Shown here: positions 56,951-64,000 of the stretch, in pieces
Layout: every line of letters begins with the position of its first letter
How positions within the stretch are numbered: position 1 is the first letter of the stretch
Source of the DNA: Lachnospiraceae bacterium
Lineage (GTDB): Bacteria; Bacillota; Clostridia; Lachnospirales; Lachnospiraceae
Length of the DNA: 64,000 nucleotides
Assembly (NCBI GenBank): GCA_910574865.1
Contig: CAJTDN010000001.1
Coordinates: forward strand, 248,001-312,000
Direction of reading: 5' to 3'
Program-made: the position numbers and the translations under genes
Notes under the pieces: generated by a model
Told to the model about the DNA's origin: nothing
The model's database searches: none
Seen by the model: only the letters and a program-made list of their open reading frames with translations

Positions 56951-57766
56951 TTACAGTAAACCGTGCTCAAATACATCGAATTCTTCTTTTTGGCGTTTTG
57001 AGGTGTATGTTCCACTCACGACTTCATCCAGCACTTGTTCTGAAAAGTGCTCCCAGCTCGCCGCTTCCCTTCCCGCCAAAATCGGATAGAAAGCAACTCC
57101 CGCCTCCCGCGCGGCCAGATAATCGCCCACGGCATCCCCGACCATGATGATTTTCGACTTTTCGTATCCTTCCTCCACCATTTTCCTGATACAAGCGGCC
57201 TTTGTTCCGACATCCTGCGCCATGGCATAATCCACGTACTTGAGAAGCCCGCGGCGCGACCACTCTTCCTCCATGGCCTCCCGGTTGGCGCTTGACACGA
57301 TTGCCAGGTCGGCAACCGCCTTGATTTTTTCAAACGCGTCCCGGACCCCGGGAAACTCCCGCTTCTCTTCCCCGGGAATGTTCTGGATTTCCTCGTTCAC
57401 CCGCCGGCTCCACGCAAACGCCTTTTCCAGCAGCCCGCTCCCTTTGGCCTCCTCGATAGCCGCCTGCAGGCTGGCTTCCGAATACGCGTCGGTATGGTTT
57501 ACCCAATTCGCGAGCTTCTCCAACCCGCTTATTTTCACATACCGCGCGTCCACCTCCTCAAGCATCAAAAGCAGTCCCTGGAAACGGTTCATCCCTCTTT
57601 TTTTCGTGTATAAATTCATTTCGTTCCAGCGCGCCAAGATTGGTTCTTCCCATTCCCCGAGCCCGAACTCCTTCACCAGCTGCGGGCCGAAACAACGCAC
57701 GTGCTTGATTGTCATCGTGTCCATGGCGCATCCGTCGCTGTCAACGCAAACCAGGTAATCCTTCAT
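56951..57766 (-). CDS. HAD-superfamily hydrolase
   Basis: A 271-residue haloacid-dehalogenase-like phosphatase. Motif I is CVDSDGCAMDTMT (DxD), motif II ADLAIVSSANREA (Ser), the motif III Lys lies about YAMAQDVGTKAACIRKMV, and motif IV is IIMVGDAVGDYLAA (GDxxxD). An all-helical cap lies between motifs I and II (residues about 25-130). Its substrate is unknown, likely a sugar phosphate or nucleotide. It lies 78 bases after the UlaG-like gene in the same direction, in the glycosidase and sugar-transport block. Confidence 0.88.
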   Translation of the reverse strand: MKDYLVCVDSDGCAMDTMTIKHVRCFGPQLVKEFGLGEWEEPILARWNEMNLYTKKRGMNRFQGLLLMLEEVDARYVKISGLEKLANWVNHTDAYSEASLQAAIEEAKGSGLLEKAFAWSRRVNEEIQNIPGEEKREFPGVRDAFEKIKAVADLAIVSSANREAMEEEWSRRGLLKYVDYAMAQDVGTKAACIRKMVEEGYEKSKIIMVGDAVGDYLAAREAGVAFYPILAGREAASWEHFSEQVLDEVVSGTYTSKRQKEEFDVFEHGLL

Positions 57767-57844
57767 CTCGTTCCCCGCCTTTCATCCACCTGAAATTTTG
57801 ATCCACGCCCCGGCCGGCCGTGAATAAGAATGGTTTCAATTTTT

Positions 57845-58948
57845 TCACAAGCAGGAACGGAATGGAATGTTCTGCGGCACCTCGAAGCAGTCCTCGAACC
57901 CCCGGCGATGGTGGTAGTACATTTTGTCCTTGTCCGCCGGATATGTATATTTGCCGCCCACCTGCCAGAAAAACGGATGGAACTTGTATTCGTTGCGGTC
58001 CTTCTTAAAATCATACAACACCTTGATTTCCTCGCAGTCCGCCTGGAAATTCGTCCACACGTCCCAATGAATCGGAACCACGACCTTGCACCGCAGGTTC
58101 TCGGCCATCCGCAGGATGTCGATGGAGGTCATCTTGTCCTGCATGCCGATGGGATTTTCCCCGAACGATCCGAACGCCACGTCCACGTCATAGTCCTTTC
58201 CATGCTTTGCAAAATAAATCGAAAAATGGGAGTCACCAGAATGGTAAATGTTTCCTCCCGGCGTTTTCAGCAGGTAGTTCACGGCCTTTTCGTCCATGTC
58301 GGTCGGACACACGCCGGTAAGCTCCTCGCGGTCTTCCCCGGTGGAGTCCGTGGTCACGATACAAGTGCGGTCGAAGCTGTCAAGCGCGATGATTTCAATA
58401 TCCTTCACCCTGACCGTATCGCCGGGCCTTACCACGATGCAGCGTTCTTTCGGAACCCCCCATTTCACCCATGTCTCCACAGATTTTTCAGGCCCGATGA
58501 ACGGCACCGGAATCACGTTCCCATCCGCGTCCGTCGTCGTCATGCCCGATTGAATCACGTGTGCCGCCCATTCCGCCGACATATGGTCCTGGTGGTAATG
58601 GGTCGCCAACACCGCGTCCACGGTGGAAAACGCGAACGGGTCGATTACGAACGGGACGTTTCGCAAATTGGGCTGCATCAACCGACCGCCGCACATGTTC
58701 GCCATCTGGTGTCCCGGCTTCATCTTATTGTCGCCGTGGGTGCGTTTTCCGTTCCCGCACCACAAATCCACGGTAAGGTTCGCCCCGCCCGGCGTTTTCA
58801 TCCAAATGCCCGTGCACCCCAGCCACCACATGGCGACGTTGCCCGGGGCCACCACCTCACGCTCGATGTCTTCCACCAGCCACGTCCCCCACTCCGGAAA
58901 CGTACTTTTTATCCACGATTCTCTCGTCATTTCACTAATCTTACTCAT
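57845..58948 (-). CDS. UlaG-like metallo-beta-lactamase-fold lactonase
   Basis: A 367-residue MBL-fold metallohydrolase closely resembling L-ascorbate-6-phosphate lactonase Ula[21 protein letters not shown], the metal motif [31 protein letters not shown] and [12 protein letters not shown]. UlaG opens the lactone of ascorbate 6-phosphate. The PTS and other ula genes are absent here, so another sugar-phosphate lactone is equally possible. Start at 58948 after AAGGAGAAGG. It lies downstream of two GH3 genes and a tandem repeat region. Confidence 0.9.
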   Translation of the reverse strand: MSKISEMTRESWIKSTFPEWGTWLVEDIEREVVAPGNVAMWWLGCTGIWMKTPGGANLTVDLWCGNGKRTHGDNKMKPGHQMANMCGGRLMQPNLRNVPFVIDPFAFSTVDAVLATHYHQDHMSAEWAAHVIQSGMTTTDADGNVIPVPFIGPEKSVETWVKWGVPKERCIVVRPGDTVRVKDIEIIALDSFDRTCIVTTDSTGEDREELTGVCPTDMDEKAVNYLLKTPGGNIYHSGDSHFSIYFAKHGKDYDVDVAFGSFGENPIGMQDKMTSIDILRMAENLRCKVVVPIHWDVWTNFQADCEEIKVLYDFKKDRNEYKFHPFFWQVGGKYTYPADKDKMYYHHRRGFEDCFEVPQNIPFRSCL

Positions 58949-59025
58949 TTTCCTTCTCCTTGTTCCTTGTCATCCTTCATGCCTATCCAGGCGGGGCGGA
59001 AACCGCCACCCCTTGCGCCGCCCGG

Positions 59026-59151
59026 CCTAAACAGGGCGGGTGTCGCCATCCCTTTGCTCCCGAAAGGCCTAAACGGGGCGGATGTCGCCATCCCTTTGCC
59101 CCTGCGAGACCTAAACGGGGCGGATGACGCCATCCCTTTGCCCCTGCTCCC
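59026..59151. repeat. Three tandem 42-bp repeats
   Basis: Units start with CCTAAAC at 59026, 59068 and 59110 and share GGGGCGGATGTCGCCATCCC and similar sequence; a degenerate unit precedes them from about 58984. Each contains a hairpin GGCG...CGCC. They lie between the GH3 gene (ends 59186) and the UlaG-like gene (starts 58948), and 42 being a multiple of three keeps an incidental frame open. Confidence 0.85.
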
Positions 59152-59185
59152 GGGCCAAACGCCCCTCCCCATATACCCCTACGGT

Positions 59186-60931
59186 CTACGTGCGCGCGTC
59201 CCAACGGCCGCAAAACACCTGCTCTTCATAATGCCCTTCGAACGCTTCCTCCCCAGAAATTTTACGCAGCAAATGGTCGATAACCGGCTCCGTCGGGGCA
59301 TAGGCGTTGATGAACGTTTTCGCCATCGGAATGTCAATCAAGTGGTTCGTATAATTCAAAGACACGAATATGCTCGGCACCTCCCGGATATACCACGGAT
59401 ATTCCGTGGAATGCTTTACCGAAAGCTCCATGCGTACATTGTTCGCCTGCCCGTACCCGCTAACATTGATAAACGTAAATACCACGTCGTACTTCCTTTT
59501 AAATTCCTCCGCGCTTCCAATCAATACCGACTTCAGCAAAACGTCTTTTCCCGTTCCATGCTTTAACGCCAGGTCATAATAACTCTCATGCATGGTAACG
59601 TCATATCCAAACGCCTCCATTTTTCCGCGAACCATTTCTTTCACCGGGTCTTCGACGTTGCCCCGGGAAATCGGCGGGTTACTCACCACGATGACATATG
59701 CCCTCTTATGCGTTTTCGGCGACACGGGCAATTGTCCGAGCGTGTCCTTCACCAGCGTGATGCTTTTTCTTGCCGCTTCCTCCGCCATTTTCTTATGCTC
59801 CGTGCAACCAACGACACGCAGCCCCGCCTTCTCCGGCATCAGCGTCCCTGCCTGCCGCTTTTCGTGCAGCTTCAACTTCGCCTTCAGCGCAAGGATACGC
59901 GTGACTGCCTCGTCCAAACGTTCCTCCGTAATCACGCCGGTTTTATACCCTTCCAGCATATAACCAAAATCTTCCTCGATGTCGTTGAAAAATAAAAACA
60001 TGTCGCATCCCGCCGCAATGGCGCGCGGAACCTGCTCACACCTTGGCATCGCGCTCGTGAACCCGCCCATGTGTGTGGCGTCCGTCACGATGACTCCGTT
60101 GAAATCCAACTCGCCGCGCAACAAGTTTTTCAAAAGGTTCCCCGACAAGGTCGCCGGCAAAATTTCCCCGTCCTTGATGGACGGATTGTATTTCCTTTCA
60201 TACGCGGGTATGGCGATATGCCCGACCATCACGGCCTCCACGTGCTCTTCCTCAATCAGCGCCTTGTATACCTTGCCGAAGCTTTTTTCCCACTCCCCGC
60301 AGCTTAAATTATTGGTTCCCATGACCAGGTGCTGGTCAAGTTCCTCCACGCCATCTCCCGGAAAATGTTTCGCCGTCACGGCCACTTGCCCGTTTCTCAT
60401 CCCCTGGATATAGGCCCTCGCGTTCGAAAGGACGACATCCGCTTCCGAGCCATAGCTCCTCGTGTTGACGACCGTGTTCCGCCAGTTCATCTTGATGTCG
60501 CAGACCGGACCGAAATTCCAGTTACAGCCAAGGGCGGCCATCTCGATGCCGCTGACGCGGCCCACGTCATAGGCGCACCTTGTGTCCGAAGTGGCACCGC
60601 AGGCGGCGGCGCTCGCGACGTAGGTTCCGTCCGAGCAGACGCCGTTCCCGCCACTGTCGCAATTGCTCGCAATCAGCAACGGGATTTTCGCGCATTGCTG
60701 ATAGTATTCATTTTGCTCATAAATGGCCTTTGCATTTTCATTTTCATAGCGGCAACCGCCTAAATGGTACTTTTGTATCAGCTTCCTTTCTTCCTCCCGG
60801 TCTTTCTTCCGGTCCAGCATGATAAAAAGCTGGCCTATTTTTTCCTCCAACGTCATCGCGTCGCGGGTTCCGTTCACCCACGCCACGCCCCCGTCGTCCA
60901 GAAAGAAAGGATTCCCTTTTAAATCCACCAT
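59186..60931 (-). CDS. GH3 beta-N-acetylhexosaminidase-like enzyme (NagZ type)
   Basis: A 581-residue GH3 enzyme of the NagZ-like subgroup with the His-containing loop KHFPGDGVEELDQHLV (residues 188-203; Asp199-His201 the likely acid/base dyad, the middle residue Gln instead of Ser/Thr) and the nucleophile Asp284 in IVTDATHMGG. The C-terminal half (residues 390-570) is an alpha/beta sandwich. NagZ enzymes release N-acetylglucosamine or glucose from beta-linked sugars, by phosphorolysis in some members. There is no signal peptide. Start at 60931 after GGAGGAG, 36 bases behind the other GH3 gene, so they are cotranscribed. Confidence 0.9.
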   Translation of the reverse strand: MVDLKGNPFFLDDGGVAWVNGTRDAMTLEEKIGQLFIMLDRKKDREEERKLIQKYHLGGCRYENENAKAIYEQNEYYQQCAKIPLLIASNCDSGGNGVCSDGTYVASAAACGATSDTRCAYDVGRVSGIEMAALGCNWNFGPVCDIKMNWRNTVVNTRSYGSEADVVLSNARAYIQGMRNGQVAVTAKHFPGDGVEELDQHLVMGTNNLSCGEWEKSFGKVYKALIEEEHVEAVMVGHIAIPAYERKYNPSIKDGEILPATLSGNLLKNLLRGELDFNGVIVTDATHMGGFTSAMPRCEQVPRAIAAGCDMFLFFNDIEEDFGYMLEGYKTGVITEERLDEAVTRILALKAKLKLHEKRQAGTLMPEKAGLRVVGCTEHKKMAEEAARKSITLVKDTLGQLPVSPKTHKRAYVIVVSNPPISRGNVEDPVKEMVRGKMEAFGYDVTMHESYYDLALKHGTGKDVLLKSVLIGSAEEFKRKYDVVFTFINVSGYGQANNVRMELSVKHSTEYPWYIREVPSIFVSLNYTNHLIDIPMAKTFINAYAPTEPVIDHLLRKISGEEAFEGHYEEQVFCGRWDART

Positions 60932-60967
60932 GACACTCCTCCATCTCCCCTGATTCGCAAAAACTCC

Positions 60968-63346
60968 CTACTTCCCTAAGTCCAGTCCCGCAAGTTCGGC
61001 AAAAAAGGCCTTAATTTGCGCGTCCTTTTCCTCCGCACTATCATAACGGCTTTGGGGAATCCGTTCCCGAAACGCTTTTCCACTTGGATAATCCGGGGTG
61101 TACCCGAGCAAATCGTTATACATGTCGCTGCCGCATTTTTCCTCAAAATACCTCTTATAGATTTCCACGCAGCGCGCGTCCGACCAGAGGGTGGCAAACC
61201 GCGTTTCTTCATTATAGCCGTATGGATCCGCGCCCTTTAGGACAACCCGTGCCTTGGCCTGGATGTTTCGGCTCGAGTCGCCCGCCAGCAGTGTGTAGGT
61301 TCCCGGTTCCACGGCAAACCGCTTTAATTTTTCATCGTAACTGGCAAATTTTTCCCATTTCAACTCAAAACACACCGTCCTGGTTTCCCCCGGCTCCAGC
61401 CCGATTTTTGCAAACGCCTTCAATTCCTTGTATGGCTTTTGCAAGGTCGGACGGTCATGGTGCATGTAAAGCTGAACCACTTCTTTCCCATATGCCGCCC
61501 CCGTGTTGGTGACGTCCACGGACACCTGGACCGGCTCGCCCTCGAACACGGGATTGTTCGTTTTCAAATCGTGAATCTCGAACGAGGTGTAGGAAAGCCC
61601 ATGGCCAAACGGGTACTTTGGTTCTACCAGTTTCGTGTCATAATACCTGTAGCCGACGTAAATGCCTTCTCCGTACCACACTTCCCAGTTGTATCCGGGG
61701 AAATTGCCAAAGGTCGGGCAATCCTCGTACTTGTCCGGAAACGTGATGGCCAGTTTTCCTGACGGGTTCACGTTCCCATAAAGGATGTCGGATAACGCCC
61801 GCGCCCCCTGGCAGCCGGGAATAAACACGCATAGAATCGCGTCCGCGTTGTCTTCGTACGCACGCACGTCCACGGGGCCCGCGACATTCAAGACGAGTAT
61901 CGTTTTCTTTCCGGCCGCCTTCGCCTGCCGAAGCGTTTCCGTCACATACTTTTGATCCTCCGGCTCCAAAAGCATCGCGTCCCGGTCCGCGCCCTCCCGG
62001 CCCTTCGACCGTCCGGCCACGATGACGTACTCCGACGCGACGTCATCTGCCCCCGCGTCTTCCAGCACGTTTTCCCCGCCGGTTTCCCGCATCCATTCGA
62101 GAAGGCTTTTGGACTTTCCGCGCAATACTTCCGCACTGCCGCCCCCGCATTCCAACAACTGGCGCACGCCTTCTCCCCGCAGGTTTACCACGGCATCTTT
62201 CTTGTGCGGCAATATTCCGTCGTTCTTTAGCAGCACGATTCCCTCGCATACCGCGTCATATGCCGCTTTTTCCGAATACTCCTTGTCAATCACCGAATAC
62301 CTGTGTCCTTTCATGCACGGCATGTCGAGCAACGCCCTGAGGATCCTTCGCACGGACCGGTCCAAGTCCTCCATGGCAATCCTGCCGGCCCTCAAATCCT
62401 CCACGAACGCCCTCTCATCGGCGCGCCGCGGCATCTCCAGGTCGTTTCCGGCATGGAGCGCGTCCCCAGAATGGTACACGCCGCCCCAGTCACTGATTAC
62501 GATTCCGTCAAATCCCCATTCCTTTCGCAGCAAGTCCGTGAGCAACCACCTATTTGCCGAACACGCCGTGCCGTTCAGCTTGTTATACGCGCTCATGACG
62601 GTCTTTGCCTTTCCGCGCCTTACGCACGCCTCAAACCCCGGAAAATAAATTTCGCGCAAAGCCCGCTCACAGACGTGGACATTAATTCCCTTTCGCTCCT
62701 TTTCATGGTTGTTTGCCGCAAAGTGCTTCGGATCCGCCAAAATACCCACTTCCTGCACGCCCTTGACAAATTCCAGCCCCAGTTCCCCGGTCAGGTACGG
62801 ATCCTCCGAATAACTTTCAAACAAGCGTCCACCCAGCGGATCCCTCTGGATGTTCACGTTCGGGGACATCAACACGTCCACCCCGAACGCGTCAAGCTCC
62901 CTTGCCAGGGCGTTCGCGCAACGGTTCACCACCTGCGGATTCCACGTCGCGCCCAACAAAATTCCCGCCGGAAAGCTTGTCGCATTGTAAATTTGCTCCA
63001 AATCCCCGTTCAAATGCTTCTTTATCGCCTCATACGCGACCAGTTCGAATTCATTTAACTCCTCGGGATGAATCCGATGGCTCTCGCGCAGTTGCCGCAA
63101 TATTTTCTCACATCGGCGGAGGCTCTCCAAAATGCCCTCGCCGGTTTCCATCGAGCAATAATCCGCGAACAGCTGGCGGAAATTCATTCCGGCCATCGAG
63201 TCCTTTGTCAAGGCGTTTGGGATGCCAAACCGCTCGATGGCCGCCGTTCCATACGGCAGCCCGCCGGTCGTCAGCCGTACCTTTTCTTCCAATGTCATTT
63301 CCTTAATCACTTGCTCTATCGTATCTTCTGCCAACCTGGTAGCCAT
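60968..63346 (-). CDS. GH3 beta-glucosidase (standard domain order)
   Basis: A 792-residue GH3 enzyme in the usual order: TIM barrel (MTLEEKVRLTTGGLPYGTAA, KHFAANNHEKERKG) with nucleophile Asp286 in GIVISDWGGVYHSGD, alpha/beta sandwich (EGIVLLKNDGILPHKKDAV), FnIII-like domain (PKYPFGHGLSYTSFEI) and a C-terminal extension of about 90 residues. It is cytoplasmic (no signal peptide). It is immediately downstream of an ABC sugar permease gene (13 bases), so it most likely acts on the oligosaccharide imported by that transporter. Confidence 0.94.
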   Translation of the reverse strand: MATRLAEDTIEQVIKEMTLEEKVRLTTGGLPYGTAAIERFGIPNALTKDSMAGMNFRQLFADYCSMETGEGILESLRRCEKILRQLRESHRIHPEELNEFELVAYEAIKKHLNGDLEQIYNATSFPAGILLGATWNPQVVNRCANALARELDAFGVDVLMSPNVNIQRDPLGGRLFESYSEDPYLTGELGLEFVKGVQEVGILADPKHFAANNHEKERKGINVHVCERALREIYFPGFEACVRRGKAKTVMSAYNKLNGTACSANRWLLTDLLRKEWGFDGIVISDWGGVYHSGDALHAGNDLEMPRRADERAFVEDLRAGRIAMEDLDRSVRRILRALLDMPCMKGHRYSVIDKEYSEKAAYDAVCEGIVLLKNDGILPHKKDAVVNLRGEGVRQLLECGGGSAEVLRGKSKSLLEWMRETGGENVLEDAGADDVASEYVIVAGRSKGREGADRDAMLLEPEDQKYVTETLRQAKAAGKKTILVLNVAGPVDVRAYEDNADAILCVFIPGCQGARALSDILYGNVNPSGKLAITFPDKYEDCPTFGNFPGYNWEVWYGEGIYVGYRYYDTKLVEPKYPFGHGLSYTSFEIHDLKTNNPVFEGEPVQVSVDVTNTGAAYGKEVVQLYMHHDRPTLQKPYKELKAFAKIGLEPGETRTVCFELKWEKFASYDEKLKRFAVEPGTYTLLAGDSSRNIQAKARVVLKGADPYGYNEETRFATLWSDARCVEIYKRYFEEKCGSDMYNDLLGYTPDYPSGKAFRERIPQSRYDSAEEKDAQIKAFFAELAGLDLGK

Positions 63347-63359
63347 TCTTTTAGTCTCC

Positions 63360-64000
63360 TTATCCCTTCACCGCTCCCGAAATCATGCCTTCCTCAAAGA
63401 AGCGTTGGAAGATGCAGTACAAAACAAAAATCGGTATTACGGACATCACGGATGCCGCCATGATCTGCCCATATTCCGCCGTGTACTCCGAACATAGGTT
63501 ACGCAGCCCCAACTGTATGGTAAACAGTTTTGAATCACTGATATAAATCAACGGAGCCAAAAAGTCGTTCCACGTCGCCGTAATCGTCAAAATGGCCAGT
63601 GACACGATTGCCGATTTCGAAAGCGGCAACATAATCCTGCTATAAATTCCAAATTCGTTCAGACCGTCGATTCGCGCCGCCTCAATCAACTCGTTCGGAA
63701 TTCCGTCATAAAACTGCTTGATCAAGAATACCCCCATCGGCGTAAACGCCTGAATCAAAATCAACGCCATGTGCGTATTGGAAAGCCCCATGTTTCGGAT
63801 GATGGAAAACTGCGGGATCATGACAACCTGGTATGGAACCATCATCGTCGCCAAATATAGCAAAAACAACAAATCCCGCTCAGGAAACTTAATTTTACTG
63901 AAAGCGTACGCCGCCAAGGTCGAAGTAAGCACCTGCAGCCCGGTAATGATGGCCGTCAGCTTCACCGTGTTGAAAAACATCCTCGGATAGTTTGCAATCA
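63360..64000 (-). CDS. Carbohydrate ABC transporter permease (MalG/AraQ-like), partial
   Basis: The C-terminal part, at least 213 residues, of a binding-protein-dependent sugar permease; the start lies beyond the right edge of the window. Visible are FFNTVKLTAIITGLQVLTST, VPYQVVMIPQFSIIRNMG, the EAA loop IEAARIDGLNEFGIYSRIML that contacts the ATPase, and the final IFQRFFEEGMISGAVKG typical of this family. The upstream permease and the sugar-binding protein are expected beyond 64000. It heads, within the window, an operon with two GH3 enzymes. Confidence 0.93.
   Translation of the reverse strand, partial: IANYPRMFFNTVKLTAIITGLQVLTSTLAAYAFSKIKFPERDLLFLLYLATMMVPYQVVMIPQFSIIRNMGLSNTHMALILIQAFTPMGVFLIKQFYDGIPNELIEAARIDGLNEFGIYSRIMLPLSKSAIVSLAILTITATWNDFLAPLIYISDSKLFTIQLGLRNLCSEYTAEYGQIMAASVMSVIPIFVLYCIFQRFFEEGMISGAVKG

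Noticed and set aside
57845-58948. Ascorbate utilisation (ula) operon
   Set aside because: Only a UlaG-like lactonase is present; no PTS components, UlaD, UlaE or UlaF were found nearby.
59026-59151. 42-bp repeats as a repeat protein
   Set aside because: The frame on the minus strand (units like AKGWRHPPRLGL) has no ribosome binding site and lies wholly in an intergenic gap.
57830-59566. 578-codon plus-strand reading frame across the UlaG-like and GH3 genes
   Set aside because: It runs antisense through two genes with clear catalytic motifs and through the 42-bp repeats, whose length is a multiple of three.
1-64000. tRNA or rRNA genes
   Set aside because: No cloverleaf-like sequence with a GGTTCGAAT-type T arm and no rRNA-like stretch was recognised on reading both strands; a tRNAscan-SE run would be decisive.

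Overview
The window looks like a chromosomal segment of a moderately GC-rich anaerobic Firmicute, most likely a gut or rumen Lachnospiraceae-type Clostridium. The evidence is an A-type flavodiiron protein, GPH-family sugar symporters, permuted GH3 and DUF4982-type GH2 glycosidases, an AgrC/LytTR-type two-component system, a DUF6465 protein, strong AGGAGG ribosome binding sites and many intergenic palindromes. No rRNA, tRNA, CRISPR array or intact transposase was seen.

Layout. 1-3.7 kb: hemolysin III/PAQR protein, a coupled NUDIX-NMNAT pair, an ATPase remnant and the flavodiiron protein FprA. 3.7-6.2 kb: a permuted GH3 glucosidase with a large structured repeat upstream that carries a MITE-like insertion. 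6.6-12.6 kb: an AT-richer accessory island with two HxlR regulators, flavodoxin-like reductases, a truncated histidine kinase, PEBP, NTF2-like, nitroreductase, MerR and 4-oxalocrotonate tautomerase genes, ending in a decayed recombinase. 12.7-19.9 kb: a leftward locus of PadR, a RodA/FtsW-like protein with a regulatory prefix domain, a LytTR response regulator, a GHKL kinase and a doubly anchored extracellular GH3 enzyme. 20-28.3 kb: aldehyde dehydrogenase, remnants, then a TetR-headed leftward cluster of flavin, NAD(P) and membrane enzymes of unknown pathway. 28.8-32.1 kb: housekeeping genes (DNA glycosylase, cytidine deaminase, sirtuin, HD protein) and a histone-H1-like DUF6465 protein. 32.4-43.2 kb: glycan use (GPH symporter, LacI regulator, two GH2 enzymes, AraC regulator) with a HEPN-MNT pair between the GH2 genes. 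43.4-53.3 kb: Uma2 protein, two G3E metal GTPases, ExoIII, phosphoesterase, a cytoplasmic BMP-domain protein, DUF1703 ATPase, TruA and an AraC regulator. 53.6-56.6 kb: GPH symporter and carboxylesterase. 57-64 kb: HAD phosphatase, UlaG-like lactonase, two GH3 enzymes and a sugar ABC permease that continues past the right edge.

How the genes work together: at least four separate glycan-use loci, each with its own regulator or transporter, take up oligosaccharides (GPH or ABC) and cleave them with mostly cytoplasmic GH2/GH3 enzymes. The exception is the membrane GH3 enzyme. Its promoter carries two direct repeats with LytTR-site spacing, which suggests control by the adjacent sensor system. Many intergenic regions hold families of multi-hairpin repeats. 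Some copies differ by compensatory changes in their stems, so these are structured elements and not random sequence. They are the least explained part of the window.
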